The position numbers and the translations under genes are program-made. A DNA stretch of 64,000 bases from positions 1 to 64,000 of the forward strand of contig QJJF01000001.1 in the NCBI GenBank assembly GCA_003202005.1, given 5' to 3'. Positions 1 through 11,105 of the stretch are shown in pieces. The DNA is from Williamsia faeni. GTDB taxonomy: Bacteria; Actinomycetota; Actinomycetes; Mycobacteriales; Mycobacteriaceae. The first letter of the stretch is position 1; each line of letters begins with the position of its first letter. The notes beneath the pieces were generated by a model. The model had not been told where the DNA came from and ran no database searches. It saw only the letters and a list, made by a program, of their open reading frames with translations.

Positions 1-3000
1 AAACGCCCACCGCGACCCCACCAACTCCCGCTCAACACCATCCAAAACATCAACATCACGAACCAACACCAACGAATCAGCAGCCACCGCCTCCAGAACC
101 CGCACAAACCGACGGCCGATCCTGGCCGCTTCGTCCGCAGAGAACGCATCGGTGAGGTAGCGCAGCTTTGTTCTGATCGTGGAGTCGGCGAAGGTGATGA
201 TCGAGATCGGATAGTGCGTGGCATCAAGCACATTCGCGCCGGTCACCGCCATCCCATCGATGGAGGCGGCCGACCTCAGGCCCTCTTCGTCGACCGGATA
301 TGTCTCCAGCACGGAGAGTGAATCGAATGCGGCACCGGGGCCGACGACCGTGATGATCTCGGCAAGGCCGAGGTGGTGGTGATCGAGCAGGGCCCTCTGC
401 TCGGTCTGCACGCGCGTCAGGAGTTCTGAGATGGTCTCGGATTCATCGATCACGATCCGGACCGGGAGTGTGTTGATGAACAACCCGATCATCGTCTCCA
501 CGCCCGGAAGGTCGGCCGGCCGACCAGAAACCGTGGTGCCGAAAACGACATCATCACGGTTCAACGATCGAGCCAGCAACAGTCCCCAGGCCGTTTGGAT
601 GACGGTGTTCAGGGTGATACCCAAACGAGATGACAGTTCCGCCAACCGGGCGGTGGTGGCCTCCTCGATCGTGACGTCCATGGTCTCGGCATCCGAGGAC
701 AAGGCAGTCGGATCCGCTATACCCGACAGCAGCGTGGGATCCTCGCTACCGCTGAAAGCATCGGTCCAGGCGCCGATTGCCGCCTGCCGATCCTGACGTG
801 CCAGCCAGGCGAGGTACCCGCGGTAGGACTCGGTATTGGGCAGCGCCGCCGCATCACCGCGGACGGCATACAGCGTCAGCAGATCCTTGATCAGCAGGGG
901 CATCGACCACCCGTCGATGACGATGTGGTGCGCCATGATCGAGAGCACGTGCCGGTCTCCCGTGCGAAGCATCATGAAACGGACCAGCGGTGCCGTGCCC
1001 AGATCGAAGGGACGTGCCCGTTCGGCGGCGAGTCGTCGCGCGACCTCCGACTCGGCCGTGGAGGCATCGAGATCGTGATCAATCCAGGCGACGTCGCCGA
1101 TGTCGGAGATCACCTGCACTGCAACGCCATCGACGGTGGTGGCGAATGTGGCCCGCAACGAGTCGTACCGCGAGAGCAGCGCCCGAGCGGCGTCACGCAG
1201 CCGCGGAACATCTACATCACCGCCCAGTTCGAGCACCATCTGGACCACATACACGTCCGGTGCGTCGCCCTGCATCGTCGAGTGGACGAACAGTCCCGCC
1301 TGCAGTGGGGACAGCGGCCACAGATCCGTGATCGCCGGAGTCTGCGATTCGAGCCGATCGATGTCGTTCTGCGACAACCGGACCAGCGCCGCATCGGACG
1401 GGGTGAGCCCCCCGGCCGTATCGGTGACCGAATGGTCGGCGATCGATTGCAGCGCCTCGACCCAATAGTCGGCGATCAGCGAGACCTCGCCTCGCGTGAG
1501 GATGTCGCTCGGGAATGCGAAGGTCGCTGTCAGCTCGTCTCCGACGGTGATGGCGTTGATGTCCAGCACCGCGTTGGCGGGCATGTCCGCGTCCATCCGA
1601 ACGTCCCCGAGTGTGGTGATGTCAGTTGCCGGGGTCCAGCCGATGCCCGCGACTCCGGCCGGGAGTTCCGGGGTCGATACCCGCCCGAGATAGTTGAAAC
1701 TGATCTGTCCGGCCGGCCCGGCCAGCAGCTCACCGGCGGTCACATCGAGGTACCGCAGGACGCCGTATCCCAAACCCTGCCCGGGAACGCCCTTCAGCTG
1801 CTCCTTGACCAGTTTGACCGCGCGTCCGGCCTCAGAGGTGGCCGCAAACGCGTCATCTATATCGATCGATGAAAGATCCAGTGCGACTGGATGACTGGTG
1901 GTGAACCAGCCGACCGTGCGGGACAGGTCTGCGCCGGGCAGATGATCGGATTCGCGGCCGTGGCCCTCGAGCCGCAACAACAGCGACTGCGACGCGGTGC
2001 CCGTCTCACGCCGGCGTCGGGCCACGGCCAGCGCGAGGGCTGCGAGCAGGCCGTCGTTCACGTTGCCGCGGAACCTCACCGGCGTCGTTGTCAGCACCAC
2101 ATCGCTGACATCGCCGGGCACGGTCACCGAGATCTTCTCGGTCCGCGCCGCGACGTCGATCTGCGGGTCGAGTGCGCGGGCCCCGAGCAGTGGATCAGGT
2201 GTGGCGATCACACGCTGCCAGTAGTCGAGTTCATCTGCGTAGTCACCCCGAACGGCCTTGTCGGCGAAGAGGGTCGCCCACGTCCGCATCGAGGTACCTG
2301 TCGGCGGCAGGATGACGTCGGCGCCGGAATCGATCGCCATCGCAGCGGTGACGAGATCGGGAATGATGATCCGCCAGGACACTCCGTCGACGGCCAGGTG
2401 ATGGGCTGCCACGATCATGCGCCCGGGTTCGGTCGAATCGATTGGTGCGAGCCGGACACACTGCAGCATGCGGCCATCGGCCGGTGACAGTCGATCGAGC
2501 GCGGCATCGAGGGCCCCGCGCGCGATCCGCTCGAGCTCACCGTGAGCGATCGCGGGGTCGTAGTCCACCCGTGTGATCAGCTCTGAGGCGTTCACACTGC
2601 CCGGTGGGGCCGTCTCGACGAGATGGCCGTCCCCATCATCGATCAGCCTGGCGCGCAACATGTCGTGGCGATCGATGACCGCCTGAACGGTCGCTGCGAC
2701 GGCGGCGTCCTGGGCTGACGCCGGTATCTCCAGCACCACCACCTGCGAGAAACGGCGGTACGCACCGCCCCGCCGGATCATGAAGTGCTCGATCGGTGTG
2801 AGCGGCCGGGTACCTGTCCCGCCGCCTTCGATTTCACGCAGTGGCTCGACACCGGTGCCGGCCGGCCGGGCCACCGCGGCGAGAGCGGCAGCGGTTCGAT
2901 GTTCGAAGACGTCACGCGGTTCGAGTACGAGCCCTGCGGCGCGCGCCCGGGATACGAGTTGGATCGAGACGATGCTGTCGCCTCCGAGGGCGAAGAAGTC

Positions 3001-6000
3001 ATCGTCGAGCCCGACCCGCTCGACACCCAGCACGCCGGCCAGTACATCGGTGATGATTCGTTCGGCCTCCGTGCGAGGTTCGCGGTAGTCCACCGTGCTG
3101 GTACCCAGACCCGGCTGCGGCAGCGCGGCACGGTCGAGTTTTCCGACGGGCGTCAGCGGAACCGAATCGATCACCATGATCTCGGCCGGCACCATGTATT
3201 CGGCGAGCGTGCCGCGCAGGAATGCGGAAAGCTCTGCCGCGGTCACACCGGTACCGGTCAACGGCACCACATAAGCGACCAGAGCATTCGTCCCATCCGG
3301 CAGTTGGTGGCCCAGTGTCACAGCGAAGGTCACGTCGGGGTGCCGGGTCAGTGCCGAGTCGATTTCGCCGAGCTCGATGCGGAATCCACGGACCTTCACC
3401 TGGAAGTCCGTGCGGCCGAGATATTCCAGCGATCCGTCCGCACCCATCCGGACAAGGTCTCCGGTTCGGTACATACGGGTGCCCGGGACCGCCGAAAGCG
3501 GGTCCGCCACAAAACGATCCGCTGTCAGGTCCGGGCGCTGATGGTATCCCCGCGCCAACCCGACGCCACTGAGATACAACTCGCCCACCACGCCTCGGGG
3601 CACCGGCGCCAGGCGTTGATCGAGTACTCGGGTGGTGGCACCGCGAATCGGACCACCGATGGTCACGGCGGCATCGGGCACCAATTGCGCACAGTTCGAC
3701 ATGATGGTGGACTCGGTCGGACCGAAGCCGTTGAACATCCGCCGACCGCCGGAGACAAAGCGCCGCACGAGGTCCGGCGGGCAGGCCTCACCTGCGGTCA
3801 CCACCACCCGCAGCTCCGGCAGCAGCGCCGGATCGACCGACTCGAGAACCGACGGGGTGATCACGGCGTGAGACACCCGCTCGCGCGCGAGCAGCAGACC
3901 GAGATCGTCACCGCCGAACACCTCTGGTGGTGAAACCACCAGCGTTGCAGCCGAACCCACCGCCATCAACAGTTCGAACACCGATGCGTCAAAGCTCGGC
4001 GAGGCCACCGCCAGCACTCGCGCCGACCCGTCGATCCGGTACCGCTCCCGTTGCTCGGCAACGAGGGCGGTCAGACCCGAGTGGGTCACCGCAACACCTT
4101 TGGGACGGCCGGTCGAACCGGAGGTGTAGATCATGTACGCGGTATTGTCCACCGACACCGGCCGCACGCGGTCGGCGTCGGTGATCGCGACCGACACCTG
4201 CCGACCGACCTCGTCCGCGAATTCAGGGTCATCGATCGACAGCCATTCCACGCGCCCGGAGGGAAGGTGTCCGTCTGCAGCACCCCGCAGGCCCACGCGG
4301 GCGCCGGCATCGCTGAGCATGAACTCGATACGGTCGGCCGGGTATTTCGGGTCCACCGGCACCCATGCCGCCCCCGTCTTCGCGACGGCCCAGATCGCCT
4401 CGACAAGCGCTGACGACCTCGGCAGTGCCAACGCGACGATCGACTCCGCCCCTACACCGCGCTCGATGAGGACTCGTGCCAACTGCGTTGAGCGCGCATC
4501 GAGTTCGCGATAGGTCAGCGCCTTCTCACGGGCGACCACGGCGACACCGTCCGGATTCGCCCGGACTGCCGCATCCAGGATTTCGGGCAATGTCGACGCA
4601 TCCGGGACACCCGCGACAGACCCCTGCGAATCACCGAGGATGGCGCGACGCTCGACATTTCCGAGTATGTCGATGTCACCAACAGCGATGTCCGGTTGTC
4701 CGACAACCGCGGCGAGGACCCCGACCAGACGTTCGCCGAAGCGCTGCACCGTGGCCGATTCGAACAGATCGGTTGCGTAGGTGATTTCGACCGAGAGATC
4801 CCCGAGGCGTCCGGATCCTTCACCGAGCGCGACGATCTCCAACGACAGGTCGAATTTCGCCGGGTGCACACCTGATTCGTAGCGTTCGACCACCAGATCC
4901 CCGAGTTCGAATCGGGTGCGTTCCAGATTCTGAAAGGCCAGACCAACCTGGAACAGCGCGTGATGTGCGGTGGACCGCGCCGGCGCCAGAACTTCCACCA
5001 AACGCTCGAACGGGATGTCGGCATGTGCGAAGGCGTCCAGATCGACGGCCTTCGCCTGCGCCACGAGATCGGAGAAGCGACCGGCGGCATCGACATTCGT
5101 CCGCAACACCAGCGTATTCACAAACATGCCGACGAGTCCGTCGAGGGCTTCGGAACCACGCCCGGCGATCGGAGCACCGATGGCGATGTCCTCGGATCCA
5201 CTCAATCTGGCGAGCAGTACGGCCAATGCGCTGTGCACCACCATGAACAGGGTCGCACCTTGACTGCGCGCGAGCTCATCGAGGCCATCGTGGAGTTCGC
5301 CGTCAATCGTCAACGCCGCCGCGCCACCGGCCCCGGACCAGATCGGTGGGCGGACATGGTCGAGAGGCAGATCGATTCGCTCGGGTAGTCCGGCCAGCTG
5401 TGCGCGCCAATAGTTTTCCTGTTCGGCCGCAACAGATGTCACGTCCGACTCGGAACCCAGCATCTGGCGCTGCCAGATCGAGAAGTCGGCGTACTGCACA
5501 TACAACGGCGGCCACTGGTTGTCCGCACCGGAGGTCCGCGCAGCGTAGGCGGCCATCACATCGGCAGCCAGCGGCGACATCGAGTAGCCGTCGGCGCTGA
5601 TGTGGTGGACCACAAAGACCAGTACCGACTCGTTCGGTGACATCCGCAACAGTGCTCCACGCACCGGAACCTCGGTTGTCACATCGAATCCCGCGGTGAC
5701 CAGTGCGCTGACCCGCGTTGCCACCATCGTCTCGTCGAGGTCTTCGATTGTGAACCGGTCCGCGACCGACTGTGCCTCACCGATGAGTTGGTAGGGCGTG
5801 CCATCGGCGTGGGGGTAAGTCGTCCGCAGCGTCTCGTGCCGGGCCAGTACGTCCGCCACCGCCAACCGCAGCACGTCTGCATCAATGGTTCCGGTGAGGC
5901 GGATCACCAGAGGGATGTTGTAGGCCGCCGAGCCGGTGTCGAACTGGTTGACGAACCACATCCGCTGCTGGGCAGGAGACAACGGGATCCGCGCGGGGCG

Positions 6001-9000
6001 AACACACGGTTCCAACGGCGGCCGGCGGCGAGCCGTCACCGATCGGGTGTCGATTGTGGCCGCCAGGCGCGCAACGGTGGGAGACTCGAACAGTTCACGG
6101 ATGCCGATCGACGCCGACAGGGCGTCGTTGATCCGCGCCACCGCGCGCATGGCGAGAAGTGAGTGCCCGCCCAGTTCGAAGAATGAATCGTCCACACTGA
6201 CGCGGTCGACATCCAGCAGTGCCGCGAAGACGTCCGCGATGAGCTTCTCGCTGATCGTGCCCGGTGCCCGATACTCTCGGTCTCCGGCGTCGAAGGCCGG
6301 CGCCGGAAGCGCTCGTCGGTCCAGTTTTCCGCTGGGCGACAACGGGATCCGGTCGAGGGGCAGGATCTGCGCAGGCACCATGTACGCCGGCAGTCTGCGA
6401 CTGACGAACTCGAGAAGTTGGTGTGGCTCCGGCGTCGTGCCCGGTGCCGGGACGACATATCCGACGACCGCATCGCCGGTCGAGGGATGCGAGTACAGGA
6501 TCGCGACCGCTCGCGCGACGTCTTCGTGCTCGCTGAGCGCCGACTCGATTTCGCCGAGCTCGATCCGCAATCCGCGCAGTTTGATCTGAAAGTCGGTGCG
6601 CCCGAGGAACCTGAGCCCGCCGTCTGGCCTGACCACCACGAGGTCCCCGGTGCGGTACATCCGCGTGCCCGGTGTCAGCGGATCGGCGACGAATCGTTCC
6701 GCGGTGAGATCCGCACGGCCGTGGTACCCGCGGGCCAGCTGCACCCCGGTCAGATACAGTTCTCCGGGCACGCCGACCGGCACCTCGTGCAGCCGCGAAT
6801 CGAGCACCCGTGCACCGGTATTGCGGATCGGACTACCGATGGGCACGACAGTGTCGGCGGCCGAGGTTCGATACACCGTCGATGTGACTGTCGCCTCGGT
6901 CGGGCCATAGGTGTTGTCCAGGACTGCCGAACTGTGGTCGGCCGCCCGCCGCACGAGATCGGCAGACAGTTCTTCGCCACCGATCGACAGATACCGCAAC
7001 GAGGGCGGCAAGTCCGCCGTTGCCTCGGTGATGAACAGTTCGAGCATCGACGGAACGAACTCGAGGATCGCGAACTGGTACCGAACTGTCAGGTCCAGAA
7101 GATATCCGACATCAAGATGACCTTCGGGCCGCGCGATCACCAGAGTCGCACCCAGTTGCAGCGGCAGGAACAGTTCCCACACCGAGGCGTCAAATGTCAC
7201 CGGCGTCTTGTGCAGCATCACATCGTCGTGGTCGAGGTCGTACCTCTCCCGCATCCAGAGCAACTGGTTGAGTACCGAACGATGCTCGACTGCAACACCT
7301 TTCGGATTTCCGGTCGAGCCCGAGGTGTAGATCAGGTAGGCGGTGTTCCGCGCCCGCAGCGGCGTGGGCCGGTCGGTGTCGGCGATCGGTCCGGCCGGGT
7401 GCCCGGTCAGGTCGAGCTCATCGATGACAACGATCGATTCGAAGACGGGCAGGTCGGCACGATCGCGTGTGGTGGTCAGGACGACCGCAGGCCGCGCGCT
7501 GGCCAGCACGTACTCGTTGCGTTCGTCCGGATGATCCGGGTCGATCGGCACATACGCGCCACCGGCCTCGAGGACCGCATAGATGGCGACCAGCATGTCG
7601 ATCGAACGGCGAGCCGCCACCGCGACAGTGACCTCCGGGCCTACTCCGATGCCCACGAGGTGGTGGGCCAGCCGGAACACCCGCTCACCGAAGTCGCGGT
7701 AACTGATCTGCTCATCCTCGAAGACAACGGCGGTCCGGGAACCGTTGGCGGCCACCGCCCGCCGGAACCCGTCCACCAAGGTCTCATCCGGCATCGGACG
7801 AGAGTCCGAGCCGATCAGTTCGCGCTGCCCCGTCTCTTCGGGCAACAACAGCGGCAAATCGCCCACCGGCCGCGAGGGATCGGCGGCGACTGCCGCCAGC
7901 ATCTCGACAAACCGACCGGCGAACGCCTCCATCGTTCCACGGTCGAACAGGTCCGTGGCATAGAGCAGCGAGCCGCGGATCCGGCCCGCCGAACCGTCTG
8001 CGTTGAACTCCTCGACCAGGGTGATGGTCAGGTCGAGTTTGGCGATCGCCGCCTCCACGTCGTCGATCACCTCGATCGTCACCCCGGGCAACCGGATTTC
8101 GGTGCGCTCGAAGTTCTGCAACATCAGCAGCACTTGGAAGAGCGGCGTGTAGGCCAAAGATCGGGCCGGACGCAGGATCTCGATCAAGCGGTCGAGCGGG
8201 ACATCCGCTTCGCCGAGTGCTTGCAGATCAGTTGAGCGCACATCGGACAGGAATGCATCGAACGGCTGGTCCGGCGACACGACCGAACGCAGCACCAGGG
8301 TGTTGCCGAACATCCCGACCAGGTCATCAAGGGACTGTTCACCGCGACCCGCTATCTGGGTGCCGATGGACACGTCGTCCGTGGCCGCCAACCGCGACAA
8401 GAGCACCGCCAGTGCCGCATGCACTGTCATGAAGAGCGTCGAATTCGCATGCTGGGCATAGGCATTCAACTGCTGCGCGACGTCTGGGCTGATCTCGAAT
8501 TCGACCAGGTCACCGCGGCCGGAAGGCTTGTCGGGTCGCGGGCGGTCCGCGGGCAACTCCAGAACCTCGGGAGATCCCGCCAGTGCAGCCTTCCAGAAAC
8601 TGATCTGTCGCGCGATCAGACTCTCGGGGTCCGATTCCTCTCCGAGCATCTCCCGATGCCACAAGGCGTAATCGGCGTACTCCACGGGCAGTTCGGCGAA
8701 CTCCGGATCGACACCCTGCATCCGGGCCGAGTACGCCAGCATCAGATCACGAACCAGTGGTGTCAGCGATCCACCGTCACTGGCGATGTGGTGAGACACC
8801 ACCACCAGAACCCAACTGTCCTCCGCGAGCTGGAACAGGCGGGCGCGCAACGGTGTCTGCGAGGACACATCGTAACCCCGGGAGATGAAACCGGTGACGG
8901 TCGTCCAGAGCTCCGACTCCTCGACCTGCTCGCTCACCAGGGGCAATATCACCTCGGAAGCGGGCCGGATATCCTGCACCGGACCGTCGTCGGTGTCGGG

Positions 9001-11067
9001 GTACACCGTGCGTAACGGCTCGTGACGCCCGATGAGGTCGCCGAACGCCTGCTCCAGCGCACCGATGTCGAGACTCCCGCTGATTCGCAAGGCAATCGGC
9101 TGGTTGTAAGCGATAGATGTTGTGTCGAACTGATTTGTCAGCCACATCCGCTGCTGCGCGAATGACAGCGGCAAGACGTCAGGCCGCGGTCGGCGTTCGA
9201 GCACCGGTCTGATGTTTCCGCCACGGTTTGCCTCCACGCGGGCAGCGAGTTCGGCGACGGTTCTCGATTCGAAGATCTCCCGGACCCCACTGGTCGATCC
9301 GACTGCGGCGTTGAGACGGGCAACCGCCTGCGTCGCGATCAGGGAGTTGCCACCGAGTTCGAAGAAGTTGTCGTCGAGGCCGACCCGTTCGATCCCCAGC
9401 AGATCTGCCAGCGCAGACGCGACCACCAGCTCGGTCTCGGACTGCGGTTCGCGGTATTCCTTGCGTGAGGTCCCGATGGTCGGAGCCGGTAGTGCGGCAC
9501 GGTCGAGCTTCCCGACCGGGGTGAGCGGCACCTCGTCGATCCGAACGATCTCCGCCGGAACCATGTAGGCCGCCAACGACTTCCCGACGAACGCTGTCAA
9601 CTCGTCGGGGTCGATATCGGCACCCGGACGCGGCATCACATAGGACACCAGCGTCATGGAGCCGTCTGCCAGCTGATGGCCGATGGTGACCGAGAAACCG
9701 ACCCCGGGATGGGCCGCCAGCGCCGAGTCGATCTCGCCGAGTTCGATGCGGAAACCACGGACCTTGACCTGGAAGTCGCTTCGGCCAAGGTATTCGATCA
9801 CCCCGTTCGCGCGCCCGCGAACCACATCGCCGGTGCGATACAACCGGCTTCCCGGTTCGCCGAACGGGCTGGCCACAAATCGTTCCGACGTGAGCGAAGG
9901 CCGGTTGTGATACCCACGTGCCAGCCCTACCCCCGCGATGTACAGCTCGCCGGCCACACCGGCCGGAACCGGCCGCAGCATCGTGTCGAGGATGTGCGCG
10001 GTGACCGCGGGCAGCAGGCCACCGATCGAGACCGGTTCCCCCGGAAGGAGTTCCACCAGGCTGGTCACAACCGTTGTCTCTGTGGGCCCGAATCCGTTCA
10101 TCATGCGGCGGCCGTCCCTGGCGACCTGGGTCACCAATTCCGGACTGACCGCTTCGCCGCCTCCCACCACCGTGCGCAGGTCAGTCAGTCCGTCCAGCAC
10201 CAGGGTCTGCAGCACCGACGGCGTGATGAACGCGTGTGTCACTCCGGTGGTTCGCAGCCACTCCGTCAGCGGCTCACCACCGAATGCGTCCGGCGGCGCG
10301 ATGACCAGCGGTATCCCGGAGCTGAATGCTCCCAGCATCTCGAACAGCGAGACATCAAAACTAGGGGTCGCCACAGCCAGCATTCGCGACGATCGGTCGA
10401 TCTCACACCGGTCCCGGATCGTCTCGGCGAGACCGGACAAGCCGGAATGCGTGACCTCAACACCTTTCGGCCGCCCGGTCGATCCCGATGTGAAGATCAT
10501 ATAAGCCACATTGTTCGGCGCTATCGGACGCAGCCGGTCTGCATACCCGACCGGGTCTGCCGCCTCACCGGCGATCGCTTCCTCATCGGAACCGTCGCCG
10601 AGCACGATCCAATCAACCGAATCAGGCAGTACGGAACGAAACTCGGTCGTGGTGATCCCGCACGTCGCACCGGAATCGTCGAGCATGAACTCGATACGTT
10701 CTGCCGGATATCCGGGATCGACCGGAATATAAAAAGCTCCGGTCTTCGCCACCGCCCAGATCGACACGATCATGGACGCCGAGCGGGTGTTGGCAAGCGC
10801 GACACCGGATTCGGTACCCATGCCACGAGCGATCAAAATCCGGGCGAGTCGAGACGAGCGCTCGTCGAGCTCACGATAGGTCAGGGTGCCGTCGACCGCC
10901 ACGACCGCAATCGAGTCCGGATTGAATTCGACTGCGGTGGATAGGATTTGCGCTAGTGTCGGAACCCTTTTCGCGGGCCGTGGTCGCCGTGTCCGGGCCG
11001 GCGGTCGACCGACCTTTCGGTTGCCCCGCCCCCCTCGAGCATTGCCTCCATGAGCTTCCTCGGTCAT
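1..11067 (-). CDS. Non-ribosomal peptide synthetase, 3'-incomplete (A-T-C-A-T-C-A-T-E-C-...)
   Basis: Assembly-line enzyme that activates amino acids as adenylates and links them on phosphopantetheine arms. The 3689 codons present run off the left edge. The start is the ATG at 11067 behind GAGGAG. A basic, Arg-rich tail of about 35 residues comes first, then directly an A domain with no C domain before it. Approximate residue positions: A1 with TSGSTG near 195, T1 with LGGNSL near 570, C with HHIASDG near 760, A2 near 1250, T2 LGGHSL near 1633, C HHISADG near 1820, A3 near 2315, T3 LGGDSI near 2697, an epimerisation domain with HHLAVDGVSWRI near 2890, then a post-E C domain with HHIVIDG near 3380. 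The nine-residue pocket codes I read by alignment to GrsA are DVFFVGGVV, DAWESGTVT and DAFVVAGIM; I do not assign substrates firmly. The third residue should be D-configured. It follows the other NRPS gene by 150 bp. Confidence 0.95.
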   Translation of the reverse strand, partial: MTEEAHGGNARGGRGNRKVGRPPARTRRPRPAKRVPTLAQILSTAVEFNPDSIAVVAVDGTLTYRELDERSSRLARILIARGMGTESGVALANTRSASMIVSIWAVAKTGAFYIPVDPGYPAERIEFMLDDSGATCGITTTEFRSVLPDSVDWIVLGDGSDEEAIAGEAADPVGYADRLRPIAPNNVAYMIFTSGSTGRPKGVEVTHSGLSGLAETIRDRCEIDRSSRMLAVATPSFDVSLFEMLGAFSSGIPLVIAPPDAFGGEPLTEWLRTTGVTHAFITPSVLQTLVLDGLTDLRTVVGGGEAVSPELVTQVARDGRRMMNGFGPTETTVVTSLVELLPGEPVSIGGLLPAVTAHILDTMLRPVPAGVAGELYIAGVGLARGYHNRPSLTSERFVASPFGEPGSRLYRTGDVVRGRANGVIEYLGRSDFQVKVRGFRIELGEIDSALAAHPGVGFSVTIGHQLADGSMTLVSYVMPRPGADIDPDELTAFVGKSLAAYMVPAEIVRIDEVPLTPVGKLDRAALPAPTIGTSRKEYREPQSETELVVASALADLLGIERVGLDDNFFELGGNSLIATQAVARLNAAVGSTSGVREIFESRTVAELAARVEANRGGNIRPVLERRPRPDVLPLSFAQQRMWLTNQFDTTSIAYNQPIALRISGSLDIGALEQAFGDLIGRHEPLRTVYPDTDDGPVQDIRPASEVILPLVSEQVEESELWTTVTGFISRGYDVSSQTPLRARLFQLAEDSWVLVVVSHHIASDGGSLTPLVRDLMLAYSARMQGVDPEFAELPVEYADYALWHREMLGEESDPESLIARQISFWKAALAGSPEVLELPADRPRPDKPSGRGDLVEFEISPDVAQQLNAYAQHANSTLFMTVHAALAVLLSRLAATDDVSIGTQIAGRGEQSLDDLVGMFGNTLVLRSVVSPDQPFDAFLSDVRSTDLQALGEADVPLDRLIEILRPARSLAYTPLFQVLLMLQNFERTEIRLPGVTIEVIDDVEAAIAKLDLTITLVEEFNADGSAGRIRGSLLYATDLFDRGTMEAFAGRFVEMLAAVAADPSRPVGDLPLLLPEETGQRELIGSDSRPMPDETLVDGFRRAVAANGSRTAVVFEDEQISYRDFGERVFRLAHHLVGIGVGPEVTVAVAARRSIDMLVAIYAVLEAGGAYVPIDPDHPDERNEYVLASARPAVVLTTTRDRADLPVFESIVVIDELDLTGHPAGPIADTDRPTPLRARNTAYLIYTSGSTGNPKGVAVEHRSVLNQLLWMRERYDLDHDDVMLHKTPVTFDASVWELFLPLQLGATLVIARPEGHLDVGYLLDLTVRYQFAILEFVPSMLELFITEATADLPPSLRYLSIGGEELSADLVRRAADHSSAVLDNTYGPTEATVTSTVYRTSAADTVVPIGSPIRNTGARVLDSRLHEVPVGVPGELYLTGVQLARGYHGRADLTAERFVADPLTPGTRMYRTGDLVVVRPDGGLRFLGRTDFQIKLRGLRIELGEIESALSEHEDVARAVAILYSHPSTGDAVVGYVVPAPGTTPEPHQLLEFVSRRLPAYMVPAQILPLDRIPLSPSGKLDRRALPAPAFDAGDREYRAPGTISEKLIADVFAALLDVDRVSVDDSFFELGGHSLLAMRAVARINDALSASIGIRELFESPTVARLAATIDTRSVTARRRPPLEPCVRPARIPLSPAQQRMWFVNQFDTGSAAYNIPLVIRLTGTIDADVLRLAVADVLARHETLRTTYPHADGTPYQLIGEAQSVADRFTIEDLDETMVATRVSALVTAGFDVTTEVPVRGALLRMSPNESVLVFVVHHISADGYSMSPLAADVMAAYAARTSGADNQWPPLYVQYADFSIWQRQMLGSESDVTSVAAEQENYWRAQLAGLPERIDLPLDHVRPPIWSGAGGAAALTIDGELHDGLDELARSQGATLFMVVHSALAVLLARLSGSEDIAIGAPIAGRGSEALDGLVGMFVNTLVLRTNVDAAGRFSDLVAQAKAVDLDAFAHADIPFERLVEVLAPARSTAHHALFQVGLAFQNLERTRFELGDLVVERYESGVHPAKFDLSLEIVALGEGSGRLGDLSVEITYATDLFESATVQRFGERLVGVLAAVVGQPDIAVGDIDILGNVERRAILGDSQGSVAGVPDASTLPEILDAAVRANPDGVAVVAREKALTYRELDARSTQLARVLIERGVGAESIVALALPRSSALVEAIWAVAKTGAAWVPVDPKYPADRIEFMLSDAGARVGLRGAADGHLPSGRVEWLSIDDPEFADEVGRQVSVAITDADRVRPVSVDNTAYMIYTSGSTGRPKGVAVTHSGLTALVAEQRERYRIDGSARVLAVASPSFDASVFELLMAVGSAATLVVSPPEVFGGDDLGLLLARERVSHAVITPSVLESVDPALLPELRVVVTAGEACPPDLVRRFVSGGRRMFNGFGPTESTIMSNCAQLVPDAAVTIGGPIRGATTRVLDQRLAPVPRGVVGELYLSGVGLARGYHQRPDLTADRFVADPLSAVPGTRMYRTGDLVRMGADGSLEYLGRTDFQVKVRGFRIELGEIDSALTRHPDVTFAVTLGHQLPDGTNALVAYVVPLTGTGVTAAELSAFLRGTLAEYMVPAEIMVIDSVPLTPVGKLDRAALPQPGLGTSTVDYREPRTEAERIITDVLAGVLGVERVGLDDDFFALGGDSIVSIQLVSRARAAGLVLEPRDVFEHRTAAALAAVARPAGTGVEPLREIEGGGTGTRPLTPIEHFMIRRGGAYRRFSQVVVLEIPASAQDAAVAATVQAVIDRHDMLRARLIDDGDGHLVETAPPGSVNASELITRVDYDPAIAHGELERIARGALDAALDRLSPADGRMLQCVRLAPIDSTEPGRMIVAAHHLAVDGVSWRIIIPDLVTAAMAIDSGADVILPPTGTSMRTWATLFADKAVRGDYADELDYWQRVIATPDPLLGARALDPQIDVAARTEKISVTVPGDVSDVVLTTTPVRFRGNVNDGLLAALALAVARRRRETGTASQSLLLRLEGHGRESDHLPGADLSRTVGWFTTSHPVALDLSSIDIDDAFAATSEAGRAVKLVKEQLKGVPGQGLGYGVLRYLDVTAGELLAGPAGQISFNYLGRVSTPELPAGVAGIGWTPATDITTLGDVRMDADMPANAVLDINAITVGDELTATFAFPSDILTRGEVSLIADYWVEALQSIADHSVTDTAGGLTPSDAALVRLSQNDIDRLESQTPAITDLWPLSPLQAGLFVHSTMQGDAPDVYVVQMVLELGGDVDVPRLRDAARALLSRYDSLRATFATTVDGVAVQVISDIGDVAWIDHDLDASTAESEVARRLAAERARPFDLGTAPLVRFMMLRTGDRHVLSIMAHHIVIDGWSMPLLIKDLLTLYAVRGDAAALPNTESYRGYLAWLARQDRQAAIGAWTDAFSGSEDPTLLSGIADPTALSSDAETMDVTIEEATTARLAELSSRLGITLNTVIQTAWGLLLARSLNRDDVVFGTTVSGRPADLPGVETMIGLFINTLPVRIVIDESETISELLTRVQTEQRALLDHHHLGLAEIITVVGPGAAFDSLSVLETYPVDEEGLRSAASIDGMAVTGANVLDATHYPISIITFADSTIRTKLRYLTDAFSADEAARIGRRFVRVLEAVAADSLVLVRDVDVLDGVERELVGSRWAF

Positions 11068-11105
11068 CCCCTGCTCCTCATTCGAGTGCCAGATTCACAC
11101 GTACG

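Noticed and set aside
6418-8235. Long plus-strand open frame (about 600 codons) through the NRPS gene, and several others up to 13.6 kb
   Set aside because: They are antisense to well-supported NRPS modules, encode Arg-rich low-complexity protein and have no motif or ribosome binding site. High GC leaves such frames open by chance.
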